From Pseudisothecium myosuroides (taxonomy: Eukaryota; Streptophyta; Bryopsida; Hypnales; Lembophyllaceae), in the NCBI GenBank assembly GCA_951799445.1, contig OX637295.1:1860001-1924000 (forward strand): DNA of 64,000 nucleotides, in the 5' to 3' direction. Both the position numbers and the translations under genes were made by a program. The notes beneath the pieces were generated by a model. It saw nothing but the letters and a program-made list of their open reading frames with translations. It did not search any database and was not told the origin of the DNA. Shown piece after piece: positions 35,470 to 47,033 of the stretch (position 1 is its first letter; every line of letters begins with the position of its first letter).

Positions 35470-37130
35470 GGGTGATTGCAAGTAAGACTAACCGTTTTTG
35501 GTGTTACAATGAGAATGATTTCTTTGTCATCTACTATAATTTTTGAAGCATAAACTTGATTAATTTGAAATTTTATTGGAGATGGCTAATTCAGATACCC
35601 TATTTTTTAGAAAATTTCAAGAATCATTTTATATTTAAATTTCAATTTAGCTAATTTGTCACACTTTGCGGTTTAGGGGTGTTTAGTACTGGGGAGTACC
35701 AAAAATTAATCCCTAAAGGACCAGCATGCGTTGTTTGGCTATATAGAAATTTTGGACAGGTATGTGTAACTAGAGATTTCCATATTTTAAGCTGAAATTT
35801 TAATTAAAGGTGGGCGCGAGGAATATCTTTCATATGCACTAAATTTCAGCACATTTAGAAATAGGAGTCAAAAGTTATGGCCAAATATGTTACTTTTTTT
35901 CGTAATTGGGCAGTCCGGGCAGCAAAAAAAATTTGGCAAAAATTTGATTTTTTTTAAATATTTTTTTCCTCCTAGATTATATTTTTGTCTATCTGGAAAG
36001 CTTTGATTCATTTCATTTGGATTTGTTATGAGAAACTTATGGACATTCTTGTTTTTCGGGCAGTTAGAGCATCTTCTTGAAAAAAATAACTTGTAGGATT
36101 CATTTCTAAATGCTATTTTTGTAATTTTTCAAAAATAAAAGATTCTAATGGTTTAATTTACTTGCTAGAACAATCTCACCATTGGAATTAGTGTATTTTA
36201 ATTCCATCTAAAATATATTAATATTTTAGATTTTCCTTCTATCTCGTATCTACTTCTACTTAATAAGTTTTTTAGGAATGATAATTAAGTTTTTTTGAAT
36301 ATTTTTTTTCCCTAGACTCTCAACTCTATTCTCCACTATAGAGATTTAAAGCTCAAAACTTTGTAGTGCAAAAATTTTAAGTTAAAAATGTTTAAAGTCA
36401 AAAAATCTAGTCCCGCAATGTGCTGAAATACTTATTTTTTCGACTTTAAACGCAGATATCTTGCAATCTAAGCGGTCAAAAATTCTGAAATTTTTTTCAC
36501 ACATTCTCATACTAGTTAGGTGTAAGATCATACGGTTAGATGTGCAAAAAAAAACATTTTTCAAATTTGTTTACTTCATGCTATAGAAATGGCAGTTTTG
36601 AGTGTTTTTTGGCAGAAAAAAGGCCTTGGGCCTTTAGGGGTTAATGATCTAGAGTTGAAATTTTTGTGGTTTATTTCCATAGTAGGAAATCATGTTTCTA
36701 CCGAAGGAAATTTTAAAATATTTTATTTTTATGTCTACTACAAGCGTGCTAATAGGGCTCTGTTGCATGCGCATTTCTAAACATTGAAGATGGTTTTAAG
36801 ATCAATCTTTTTGTGAAATCTCTTCATCATAAAATTCTCTCAAATTTCCATTTTTTTTTTTTTTTTTAATTCTTATTTTTTACAAATTAAAATGTAAAAG
36901 TACCTATTTTCTTGAGATTTTGCTAGTTCATGAGACTTTTCTAGTTCTCCTACTTACAGATTTTTCTAAACTTTTCCTTTTTAGGATACCTTCTTCTTAA
37001 AGGTTTATACATTAAAAATATTTTTCACATTTTTTTAAAATTATTTTTCTATTTATACAATACACTTGAAAGAAAAAAGGAGTATTAAGAAAATGCTACA
37101 AAAATCGGTCAGTCTTTATTGCAACCACCT
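35470..37130. mobile_element. TIR element, GGGTGATTGC family, copy 3, interrupted by a TTAA element
   Basis: Left end GGGTGATTGCAAGTAAGAC; the right end reversed reads AGGTGGTTGCAATAAAGAC. TATA flanks both sides (35466-35469, 37131-37134). Removing the 931 bp insert at 35710 and one TTAA leaves 726 bp, close to copies 1 (717 bp) and 2 (733 bp), which supports the borders. Confidence 0.65.
35710..36640 (+). mobile_element. TTAA-target TIR element, 931 bp, nested in a GGGTGATTGC element
   Basis: TTAA at 35706-35709 and 36641-36644. The ends TCCCTAAAGGACC and (reversed) CCCCTAAAGGCCC match the family. The interior is most like the 15068 copy, for instance the shared GGAAAGCTTTGATTCATTTC and TTTGTAGTGCAAAAATTTT. 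No transposase. Confidence 0.8.
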
Positions 37131-37134
37131 TATA

Positions 37135-39000
37135 TCCATATTAGAGGTCAATAAATATTCTTTCCAATTTCCTCTGGTTACATACCCAAGTCCTTAGTTT
37201 TCATATGGTATTTTGTGAGGTGAAAATCTTACCTTGTCCCTAGGCATTATAGCCATAGAGACTAAAAAATATTAAATTGTCCAAGGTCTAGCCTAAAGAG
37301 AGTCTAACTAGTCTCCTACCAAGGCAACCATGTGGCCCAAGAGCCAGCTCGCCCAACCAACGGTGGAGACAACCAAAGATAGCTTGCCTTGATCGACGGT
37401 AAAAGATACGGTTGGAGTCAGCTTGCCCAATGAACGGTAGAGTCAGCTCATTCCAATTGGAGAGTCAGCTCATTCCAAACCAAGGAAGAGGTAGCCAAGG
37501 AGCCTAATTTGACCCCCATGAGAAAAAATCAGCCAAGCCAAAGCCTTAACTAACGGCTCATCCAACCTCAAATTTTGATCATAGAACAATACACCAAGCT
37601 CTAATTGAAAAAGAGGAAAGAGTTAACCAAACTTTGGAGGTTAGATTAATAGTTATGAGTTCAATCATAAAAATAGGTAGAAAGGTAAAGGTAGGATTAT
37701 AAGTACCAGAAAGAAAGGGGGGAGATACAAAGAGGCCTAAAAGAATAGCTACAACAAAATATGGATTTTGCAAGAGTTTAGAGTTTGGAAGGAGAATATA
37801 TAGCCATAGGAGTTCAAGCAATCCAAAAAACTATTATTAAAAGTAGAAGGAATAGAAAAGATTAAAGGAAATAGCGGGGGTACTAGCATGTGAGCATAAA
37901 ATCTATGAGCCCATGAGCCTAAAAGTCTAAGATAGGAATTAGAATTAATAGTTAAATGCTCAAGTCAGACATTTAGAAAGTCCAAGAAAACTTAACCTGG
38001 AATTGAGAATTGAGCAGTGAATTTCTAAAAGTTTTTGAAAACATATTAAACTTTAAATATAGATAAAAATCAAAGAAGATACAAGTGACTAACAAAAGTG
38101 AATACAAATTTGAAACGTTTTCATTCAAACAACCATACCATAAGCATCAATGGATAAAGTCCAAAAGTGAATATACTAAAGTTGTAGAATACGACATACT
38201 ATATATTACCATAGAAGTTTGAAGAAAAAATTAGTTGTGATTTGAAAGAAAATGAATTTCAAAGTTAGCCATGTCTAAAACTCGGTTTTGTTCACCATGA
38301 TATGGAATTACTTTATCTTTTGTCAATTTTTTTTTAGAACTCCAAATTTTATTTTTTGTGCTTTGGCATATTGGTATACATCATTTTAGATTGTTGTATA
38401 CAAAAATTGAAGGAAACTGACATTACAGAAATTAAAATATCAACAGTTTGACAAACATGCAAATGATGTTGGTTCCCACGATATTTAAATTTTTTGAGAA
38501 TTGAGAGCATGGGATTGCATTAGCCATTGTTGAGAGAGTATAGATTGCAGCATGGACCATTGTTATATCTCAATGTCCTTGCATTACTTTGAAATATTTG
38601 TTGAAACAAACAATGTGTTCAATTTATATTTTACAACCATATAATGCATTTTTAGATTCATTTTTTTGTAAAAAACTAGAGTTCATGATGCATACAATTG
38701 ATCCAAAAAAATCTAAAACAAAATGTAACTAAGGTATCCCCCCCTAACCGACCGAATAAGGAATTCTGACATGATCTAGAGTAGTGAAGGCAAAACAAAT
38801 ATTTTTCAGAGGTACATCAATAGAAATGACATGGATTGCAAAAAAAATTAATAATCTTATCACTTGAATTGAAATTACTATGAATTTTGGGAGGCAAAAA
38901 GTGCGCCGGACCCATGGCCAATGTTTAGACTCTTCCAATTCTGATCATTCAATAACTTTTTACCTAATCATTATTTCCTATTTTTTTTCCCACAACTTGG
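37135..39000. other. Intergenic, no supported gene
   Basis: AT-rich with a slightly GC-richer purine patch at 37300-37560 where phrases such as GTCAGCTCATTCCAA are repeated. No protein motif or RNA gene was recognised. Confidence 0.45.
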
Positions 39001-39109
39001 GACATGTGTCATGTATTTATTAGTTCCAACCTTAAAAACAAAGAAACCCCGCATTCTAAGCATGGTCAAAAATACATGCACCTATAGGTCGGGAATGGGT
39101 CAGTGGTCG

Positions 39110-39245
39110 GGAAGGGGGGGGGGGGTACCTTATCATTGTCCGTTTTCATCCAAAAAAAATTGAATTTTTTTTTGAAGGTCAGTGTAATTTTTGGCAATTT
39201 AAAAAAATATATCACCCTCGGACGGACGGACGGACGGACGGACTT
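39110..39245. repeat. Poly-G run and GGAC microsatellite
   Basis: A run of about 13 G at 39113-39125 and about six tandem GGAC units at 39221-39243 lie 250-350 bp upstream of the galacturonokinase TATA box. They mark the change from AT-rich repeats to the GC-richer promoter. Confidence 0.75.
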
Positions 39246-39475
39246 GAATTCCTCGTCGACGAACGAACTCACACCTCCGTCAGAAACCACGGCATTCCGC
39301 TCATGTCTGATGAGTGTCTCTCGCCTTTCCTTTTTCGTGTGCTTGTTTGCCGGAGCTTGACACAGACTTGCCTGCACGGAGGATTTGGATTTCACGGAAC
39401 TGAGCGTTTGGTGTGTTCAAGGATAAGAAGCAGGCTCAGTCGTGCCTGTGGTCCGATGGCGTGATACCCGAGGCC

Positions 39476-39482
39476 TATAAAA
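39476..39482 (+). promoter_or_regulatory. TATA box of the galacturonokinase gene
   Basis: TATAAAA lies about 100 bp upstream of the first ATG at 39577 and 130 bp upstream of the first donor at 39616, a normal position for a plant core promoter. Confidence 0.55.
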
Positions 39483-39576
39483 TTCACGCTTGCATTCATC
39501 GAGACTCGTAGTTTTAATTCTGGTTTCGGAGAACACGCGTTAATTTAATTTCTCTTGCATTTGGATCGGAGCTGCC

Positions 39577-40169
39577 ATGGCCGGGAGTCCGGCGCCATGG
39601 CCGTCTCCTTCACAGGTAAGTAAGAAAAACACGATTGCAAAATCTGCGTATGAGAACGTCGTTGTGAATGGAGAATAGAATATTAATTTTCTAGTTCTCA
39701 TTTAATTTGCAGGGCAAGGTGATCTGCTCATGTTTCCATTGCATCAGGTTTAGGTTTAATCAGATGACATCTTTAGTCGATCTGTTAGGGTCCAAATTTA
39801 CTCTGTGATGTTTCGAAATTTGGATTAGCACGCCGGCTTCAGAATCATGCTCGAGTAATTCGGGGTGTTGGATGATGTGTGTAAGGTGTGATAGTTTAGT
39901 GCTAGATCCGAATTACTTCTGCGCTTGAAACCGGAGTATTCCTGTTCTCACAAATTTTTCGATTGCGTCTTTTTTGGATTTTTGTTTTTGAGGATTCTGT
40001 TCTTATGCTGTAAGTACACGTATGAAGATTAGAAATCGTTGGAATCGCTTAAATTGTTGCTGAATTAATAAGCGGAAAACGAAATATTCCGTTTTTCTGT
40101 AGCGAAGTTTCTGCGGCGCTCTGTGATTTTGATTTTGAGTTTGAGTTTGAGTTGTCTTGCGCACTTGGC
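39577..40169 (+). other. 5' exons of the galacturonokinase (leader, or N-terminal extension)
   Basis: Two small exons can be drawn: one ending at 39615 (CACAG|GTAAGT) and 39713-39747 (acceptor TTTGCAG, donor CATCAG|GTTTAG), followed by the main first exon from acceptor CTGTAG at 40102. From the ATG at 39577 all three join in one frame and add 47 residues ahead of 40170, including a run of alternating F and E. Homologues start about where 40170 lies, so I treat these exons as probable leader. Confidence 0.45.
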
Positions 40170-43100
40170 ATGTTAATGAAGTTGACCAAGGTTAAGACGG
40201 AGGTGGTAGCCATGGCAGAGGCGGAATTCAAGGATGTAAGAGTTGCCGTGTCGCCCTATCGCATCTGTCCCCTAGGAGCTCACATTGACCACCAGGTATG
40301 ACTCCGTCCATTCTGCAACTTGCTTTTTTGATTGCAATCTCTGATGAGAGCTACGAACTGTGAGCGTTAATGTATTTGAAATTTGCTGTGGAGCCCATTC
40401 TAGTTACCTAAAATGCAACCTTTTTGTTTTTTCATTTTGAATTGTGTTTTCGATTGCCTTAGACTGCGTTTTTTCCAATTTTCTTTTTACTGACTTTGAT
40501 CTGAAGCGCAGAAAAACTTTACATACAGTTCAAATTTTACTGAACTAGAAAATGGAGAACGGAATAAAATGATTTTATTACTATTTCCTGTAACCTTGGA
40601 GTCAATGTGGATGTTGTTTGGGGTTTTAGGGTGGTTCAGTGACAGCCATGGCTATCAGTCAAGGTGTTCTGTTGGGATTCGTACCCTCTGGTACACGAGA
40701 GGTAAATACACCCATAGTCTCATTTTCAGATACTCGATTGCATTCTCATGCATTCGGTCTCATTCATCAGGTTGTGCATGGAAGCATAAGACTCACGATC
40801 CCGTGTTCCATTCATTTGGCATTGGATGCTTTATTTTCTGTTATACGTGTGAATGCATCTCTTGCCTTCTACTACCGCAAATTTTATAAGCAGTGATATA
40901 TTTTCTGAATCATGTAAGTCTCAGTTGGTGAACATGTTTGTGTAACAAGGCGTGACCGTGTGGGTGTGCAAATAACAGATGCGCTTATTGTCAGGGCAAT
41001 TTTCTGGAGAAGTCCGATTCAGGTGTGCGGAATTCCATGATCATCTGTTAGCATGCATGATCAGTAGAATGCTTTAGTTAAGATCTGTGTGTGTTTGCCA
41101 ATGTGAACCACTGTCCTGTGAAGTTTACACCATTACGATTGAATGTAAGTAGCAACATTAATAGGCTTTTGAAAACTGGCCTTTTGGTTGCAGTGTTGAT
41201 AATGTTCCCCCTAGAAAGTATAATGATGGGACTCCTGACAAGAACGTAGAGATCTCCTCTAAGGAAGAAGGCTGTTGGGGCAACTTTTCTCGTGGTGCGG
41301 TTCTTGCCCTTCAAAAAAAAGGATACAAATTACATCAGGTCTGACCAGTGCCGAATTACTAATATTTTTGATAAAAATAATAATTTTTTTATTTGCTAAA
41401 GTTTAGGTGTACTTTTTTCCTCACTATATGTAAGACTTCCTACGTATTTTGATATTTGTATTGGCAAAGAAAAGAATTCTATTATTCATATCCAGAAGCC
41501 TTTTATTGTTGCTTTAATTTCTGGCTTTGCAATAGAGGCCTTTTAGAAACCTGTCATGGGCATTTACTACCCTGCCGATTGAAATCTTCTGTCATTCAGT
41601 TCGACAGTAATATTACTAATGAAGTGTTCTTTACTAAGAAAAATTACTAATTAATTACCAACAAAGTGTTCGTTACTAAAATTTTAGAATCGTGTCGGGT
41701 TTAGGGTTTAGGTTTTAGGGTTTGAGAGGAGTAAAGAACACTTTGTTTAGTAAATTGCTAGTCGTGGTCCTTACTCCTCTCAAACGTTTAGGGTCACTAT
41801 CTCCTGGGCATGCTGCGGATCCGTCTTACCAATCTGGACAGAAATAACGTCATGTTTGAAGTTTCCACTGTGAGATTCTTTGTTCACATGTCAATGTATC
41901 GGCATATGTGCAGGGGATAGTAGGTTTCATAAAAGGTTCTGAAGGGTTCGAAGGATGTGGTGTCAGCTCCTCAGCTGCGGTAAGTCCTTAGCTATTACTC
42001 ATCTCCACACCGTAAATATCATGGTTTGCTTGCTTCCATCTGTTTGTGTTTTTTCTGTCGTTGTTTTGAACAATTGAATAAAACCATATAATTGTAATAA
42101 GGATCAAAAGAGGCCGTGGCTTTACAATAATCGATATCAGTGATTTATGTATTTCAGGTTGGAGTTGCCTTCCTACTCGCACTAGAGCATGCTAACGGAT
42201 TGAAGGTATCTGCATCGGAGAATGTTGAGCTGGACAGGTTGTTGGTCATCTGCTGAAATAAAGAGCACGACACTTATCTGAAAACTTATTCCTCATATCT
42301 AATTGACACGCTGTTTAGCAGCGAAGGGAATAAGTTAATTTACTAACGAAGAGTCACGTGTAGCAGATTAATTGAAAATGGGTATCTGGGTCTGAAGAAT
42401 GGAATATTGGACCAGTCTGCAATCTTGTTGTCTCAGCGGCACTGTCTGACAGCTATTCATTGCAAGGTTCTTTGTTCTCCCCTTTTGCTTTCACGTCATT
42501 TTGAGTTTCCGGTGATTAACTTCTCTAGACTCCATAATTGTTCAGTCGTGTCTCTTCTACATGAGGCTTTAGGGCTTCAAGTCAAATACTCTGTACGTAT
42601 TAGAAATTTTTATAGTGATTCCTCCCATAACTGCCATGACAAAATTGGTAATCTTGCTGATGGTCATAGAGTCGGGAGCATGAGGCGATTAAACCACCAT
42701 GGTATGGACAAAATGAAGGCAGTTTCAAGATTCTTCTGGCTTTCTCTGGCTTACAGCATGCTCTTGCTAGCAAACCAGGATACAACTTACGAGTATCAGA
42801 GTGTCGAGAAGCCGCAACAATTTTGCTCAGGTACTTCACTGACATTGCAGAGTCGTACATAATCTTTAAAGAAATATACTTTGATTGATATGCCATATAT
42901 TCTTACCCTCCGCCAACGGAGTTCATGTCACTATAACTTTGGTTTCTGGCCGTTCAACACGTGAATTGTTTATCCTGTAGCATGCAAGTTCGTTACTTAT
43001 TCTTTCAGTTCCATTAACTATGATTGAACTTCTCCATTAGAGTAAATGAACAGAGATAGAGTCTTCTATAGGTAGTTTTGGTTTCGTCTTTAACTGTTGT

Positions 43101-44848
43101 GCTCAAGTAACTCAAGTGTGTGTACTCCAGAGCTGCTGACAAAAATTCCAGTGATCCTCTCTTATGCAACGGTAAGGATCTCCAACATTTCTGAGTTTTC
43201 TTGAAGAGTCTGAATGTAAGCTCCTATTTATATATTTGTCACATTTGTGTTTATATAGACGTCGATTTTCTTGTCTTCTTTACAAACACACCTTTGTTTC
43301 TTCCTCCTATGTGAGAAGTACGAGGTTGCATATGACAGCAAGAGAGAAACCTTGCATCTCAGATAGCTCAACAGTGAGAAATTTGTGCTGGACAGAGAAC
43401 TCCTTTCTTGGGTTCAAATATGCTAGTCAATGCTGGACCAAAAGTGGAAAAAATTAGTGCAAAATATCCTTTATTGCATTTAATGATCTTTCATGGTTCT
43501 TATTGCAGTTGCTTCAGACGAGTATGAAGCTCATAAAGTGAGATCCTCAAGTCCAATCCAGTTCATAGTATTCACAAGATCTTTCACGCATTTTTTCAAT
43601 TTTTATTCCTACTTGAAATTCGCTTGTGATCTTGTCTTCTAGTAGACACGGGTTAGGAGCCTACTAAACGGTGTATGATCTGTACCATAGGGCTTGTTGG
43701 AAGGAGACCTTGCGAGAAGAGCTGAACACTTCTTTTCTGAGAATGATCGAGTGTTTGCAGGTGGGTTTGTTCTGCATTATACTTAGAAACGTTTGAAGTA
43801 CATCGCATTGCATTTGTTTATTGACGGATTCCCAGCGACATATTGGTAGCTCCTACGTGTGTTATTCATGTACTGTACTGCACATAAGATAGCGTACGGG
43901 GTTTCGGAGCCATGTTGACGATGACTACTTTTCTACAGATAACCTCTTGCACCTTGGTCTTTCACTGATGCTTTACTTGTCTTGGGGCAGGGATTGAAGC
44001 TTGGTCATACGGAAACCTAGCTGAATTTGGTCGATTGATGTCACAGTCAGGCTTGAGTTCTATTTATAATTATGAATGTGGCAAGTGATTACTTCATGTA
44101 GGTTACCTGTTGTAACGACAATCATAGTCGTCGATGATTGTTTAAAAAGTGCATGAGCATGTATGATGAATGTTTCTTAATGTAGTTCAATAGCAATTGT
44201 ATCTTTTTTAACTATCTTGTATTAGATCATGCGCCACATCTAATAGTTGAGTGATTTTCTCCGTTTCTTACATATATTCTTCAGAGATGGAGATGTTGTG
44301 CATTAAAGATTATCGACAGTAATTGCTTTTATACTTTAGATCTCTAATTGCGCCTTCATATATTTCAGGGTGCGAACCATTGGTGCAACTACGTGAGATT
44401 CTTGCACAGGCTCCAGGAGTGTATGGTGCACGCTTTAGTGGAGCTGGCTTTCGAGGGTGTTGTGTGGCACTCGTTGCGGCAGGTTGAGTCCACCTTCTAT
44501 CAATTCCAACTTCTACTTGTAATATGTGAACATGTAGGCGTCTAGTATGTAAGATTTAATATTGAAGGAAGGAAGAAGTTTGTATACATTTGGTGCATTA
44601 CACTATTGTTTGCGTCTTAGGTGCAATAGCCGTCTTAGTCATGTTTTTGGCCATCCTGGATAACACAATCCCAGTTATAAACTTCCAAATCTATATAGAG
44701 ATTTTCTAACATTTTTGTTGCAGATTCTGCAAGGGAAGCAGAAGAGTTTGTGCGTGCTAAGTACCTCCATGCTCAACCTGATCTTGCAAAGCAACTTATC
44801 ACCGCGACCTTCGTTTGTGATTCGGCTGACCACGCCCAAGTTTTATGA
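40170..44848 (+). CDS. GALAK: Galacturonokinase (GHMP kinase family)
   Basis: Phosphorylates free D-galacturonic acid at C-1 with ATP, salvaging pectin-derived sugar acid for UDP-galacturonate synthesis in the cytosol. Coding exons: 40170-40295, 40630-40701, 40979-41022, 41194-41338, 41914-41979, 42158-42237, 42367-42466, 42670-42830, 43131-43171, 43509-43537, 43691-43760, 43991-44080, 44369-44482, 44724-44848. Every join keeps frame and gives 420 residues, the usual plant length. Visible motifs: VSPYRICPLGAHIDH (residues 28-41), the phosphate-binding GVSSSAAVGVAFLLALEHAN spanning exons 5-6, NGILDQSAILLS, ILLAFSGLQHAL, and the third GHMP motif GVYGARFSGAGFRGCC near the end. The intron after 44080 starts with GC. 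The start at 40170 is chosen by length; ATGs at 40176 and 40212 are alternatives. All core motifs are intact. Confidence 0.93.
41697..41725 (+). repeat. Telomere-like TTTAGGG motifs in a galacturonokinase intron
   Basis: Three to four imperfect copies of the plant telomere unit TTTAGGG lie in the intron between 41339 and 41913. A nearby inverted match (GAGGAGTAAAGAACACTTTG near 41730 against the reverse further left and right) suggests a small insertion there. Confidence 0.55.
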
Positions 44849-46808
44849 TTCAAAATGGGCGAATTTTTTCCAGTACGTAGTCCATTTCAGTAGAGCCAGT
44901 TTTGCCAATGTAGAACATAATAATGGTGATTTATTTCTTAATTTTTAATGACCCATGTAGTGCTCAGTCAACGATTCTCAAGAGCAAGACAACAGACATT
45001 ACTGTGAAAATAAATTGGAATTTATGAGAACACTTCAAATTTACATTCCTTTCATAATAAAGATGCCTCGTTGAGGAATCAGATTATTTCCGTCTCGCTA
45101 TCTGAGTACCCAATGTGCACATCAATGTCTACCATACTGAATTTGTAAAGTAAGGGAACATCACCTAATTGTGACCCCTTTCTTAAACCAACTCTTGAAG
45201 ACTCTTTCCTAAAATGTACAGCCTATGTTCATGAGAGCCTAGGATTGCATTCAAGTACATCCACTTTCAGTATTTTGAAAATTCATAGTTTATCCATATA
45301 GTGTGCAAAATATGCATTCTAAGAGAATCTAGAATCTCCTTTTGACTACCATCAAGACCCCCACAAAAAAAATTAATATAATATTAGGGTCTATGTTGAA
45401 TTGGTTATTTGGACGCATTTAGGTGTAGTTATCTTACATGATATCAATGGTAAATCAATGTAGTTCTAGAATTGGGTTCCCATTGAGCAATTAGGAATTA
45501 TTATACACAATTTGGTAAACAAATCAAAACTTCATCACTTTTAAAGGTGTGAAGGTTTGAATATATCACCTTCAAATCAAAATCAAAAAATGGCTTTGCA
45601 AAATTTAATTGTTTCTCCACCAATTTCATATATACAAAATGAATCCCAATTGGTATATTATTACCAAGTGGAAACCACATCCTTTTTATTAATTTTGAAA
45701 CTAGGATATGTTGTAAATCCACTTATAGAGATTTTTTGTATTGATGCCTTTCAAAGGTCAAAGAAGGATGTTTTGTTTTTTCATATATGACAATTTTATC
45801 CACAATAATATTTAGTGATCTTGAGTATAATGTGGTCTAATCTATTAAATGTCTACCCTACTCTAGAGTATTAGACTTTTAAAATATTAGACTCAATAAA
45901 GATACCTCCGAATTGATTGAATTTATATTTTGCCTTCAAAAAAACTTATTTGCAACGTTATTTTAGATTTTCAAAGAATTGAAAAACACTATTTTTAAAA
46001 AGTTCAAAAATACTCTATTGGAATTTGCAATCCTTCAGTCTTCAATGGTACTTTATCTAGCATAAAGAAACACAATAGTTAAATTTTAATTTCAACAATA
46101 TGGATTTATAAAAGAAAATTTGAAATATACCTTCTAAGTCTATTACCATGAGTGATTATGTATTTTCTTGTAAAACGTTTGCAAACTGACAAACAACCTA
46201 AAAAGGCTTAAAGACTATGCAAGTTTTTTAGACTCTTCAAGTTGAGATTCTAATTAAGTTTTTTTTTTAGCATATGATATGTAATAGAATTTAAATTTGA
46301 ATATCAATACATCAATATTCTATTTTATTTTATTTTTCTGTGATTGTTAATGATTTTATAAATTAGTATGAAATGTTGGAAAACTAATGTAAAGCAAACT
46401 AAAGAGTGCAGCTCAAATCAATTTCAAAAGTACATAAACTCATGTTTTTTGACATCCCCTCTATGATTTCAATAATATGTTATTCATTCGATAAAAAAAT
46501 ATTTTTGTATTTGGATAGCAACTTTGGTAGAAAATATCTTTTAAAATAGATTTTAATTTTAGTTTTGGTTTCTAATTTAATTTTAGTTATTGTTTTTGAA
46601 TTTTTATTTAATTTTTAAATTTTCAAAAATTATATATATATATATGAAGCACATACATATATCATTTATATTGCAAATTAGAATGTCATATTATACTTAT
46701 AATTTTTATTAAATATATTTTATTTTTTAATCTAGCAAATGCATTTGTGTCCAAGTATTGTTTGTGCTTCATTAAAACCGTTGCTTACTTTTGTCAAATA
46801 CACTATAA
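44849..46808. other. Very AT-rich intergenic DNA
   Basis: No exon, RNA gene or clear TIR was recognised. A TA dinucleotide run occurs at 46629-46644. Base composition drops further in GC from here to about 52 kb. Confidence 0.55.
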
Positions 46809-47033
46809 TTATTCATTTGCAATTACAGAAATTTCTCTGGCTTCTAATCTTGAATAAAATTCTTCTACTTTGCGTCGCTCATTGAGATGGAGCATCTTCC
46901 AAGGTATAGCACATGCAATGCCTGAAACTATTGCACATACCAACTCTTTTGGTACAATTTTTGTGTGGACGAAATCATGTCCATCAACTGCATGTACTAT
47001 CTTCTGGACCATTCTTTTAGTTGGAGGAGCCAT
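46809..47033 (-). CDS. COX5C: Cytochrome c oxidase subunit 5C (plant COX5C)
   Basis: Small nuclear-encoded subunit of respiratory complex IV, inserted in the mitochondrial inner membrane. The 74-residue frame is intact from ATG to TAA in one exon. Family landmarks: an N-terminal KIVHAVDG segment resembling the KVAHA start of COX5C, then KELVCAIVSGIACAIPWKM as the membrane helix (about residues 29-47), then LNERRKVEEFYSRLE and the final EISVIANE, which follow the usual HWNEQRK...FY..LE and EI.V.A pattern. Usual length is about 63 residues, so the N-terminus is about 10 longer. The middle tryptophan-rich LWKMHHW is PWKMLHL here. It is divergently arranged with the mitochondrial MDH gene 2 kb away. 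No intron interrupts the coding part; a leader intron cannot be judged. Confidence 0.8.
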   Translation of the reverse strand: MAPPTKRMVQKIVHAVDGHDFVHTKIVPKELVCAIVSGIACAIPWKMLHLNERRKVEEFYSRLEAREISVIANE

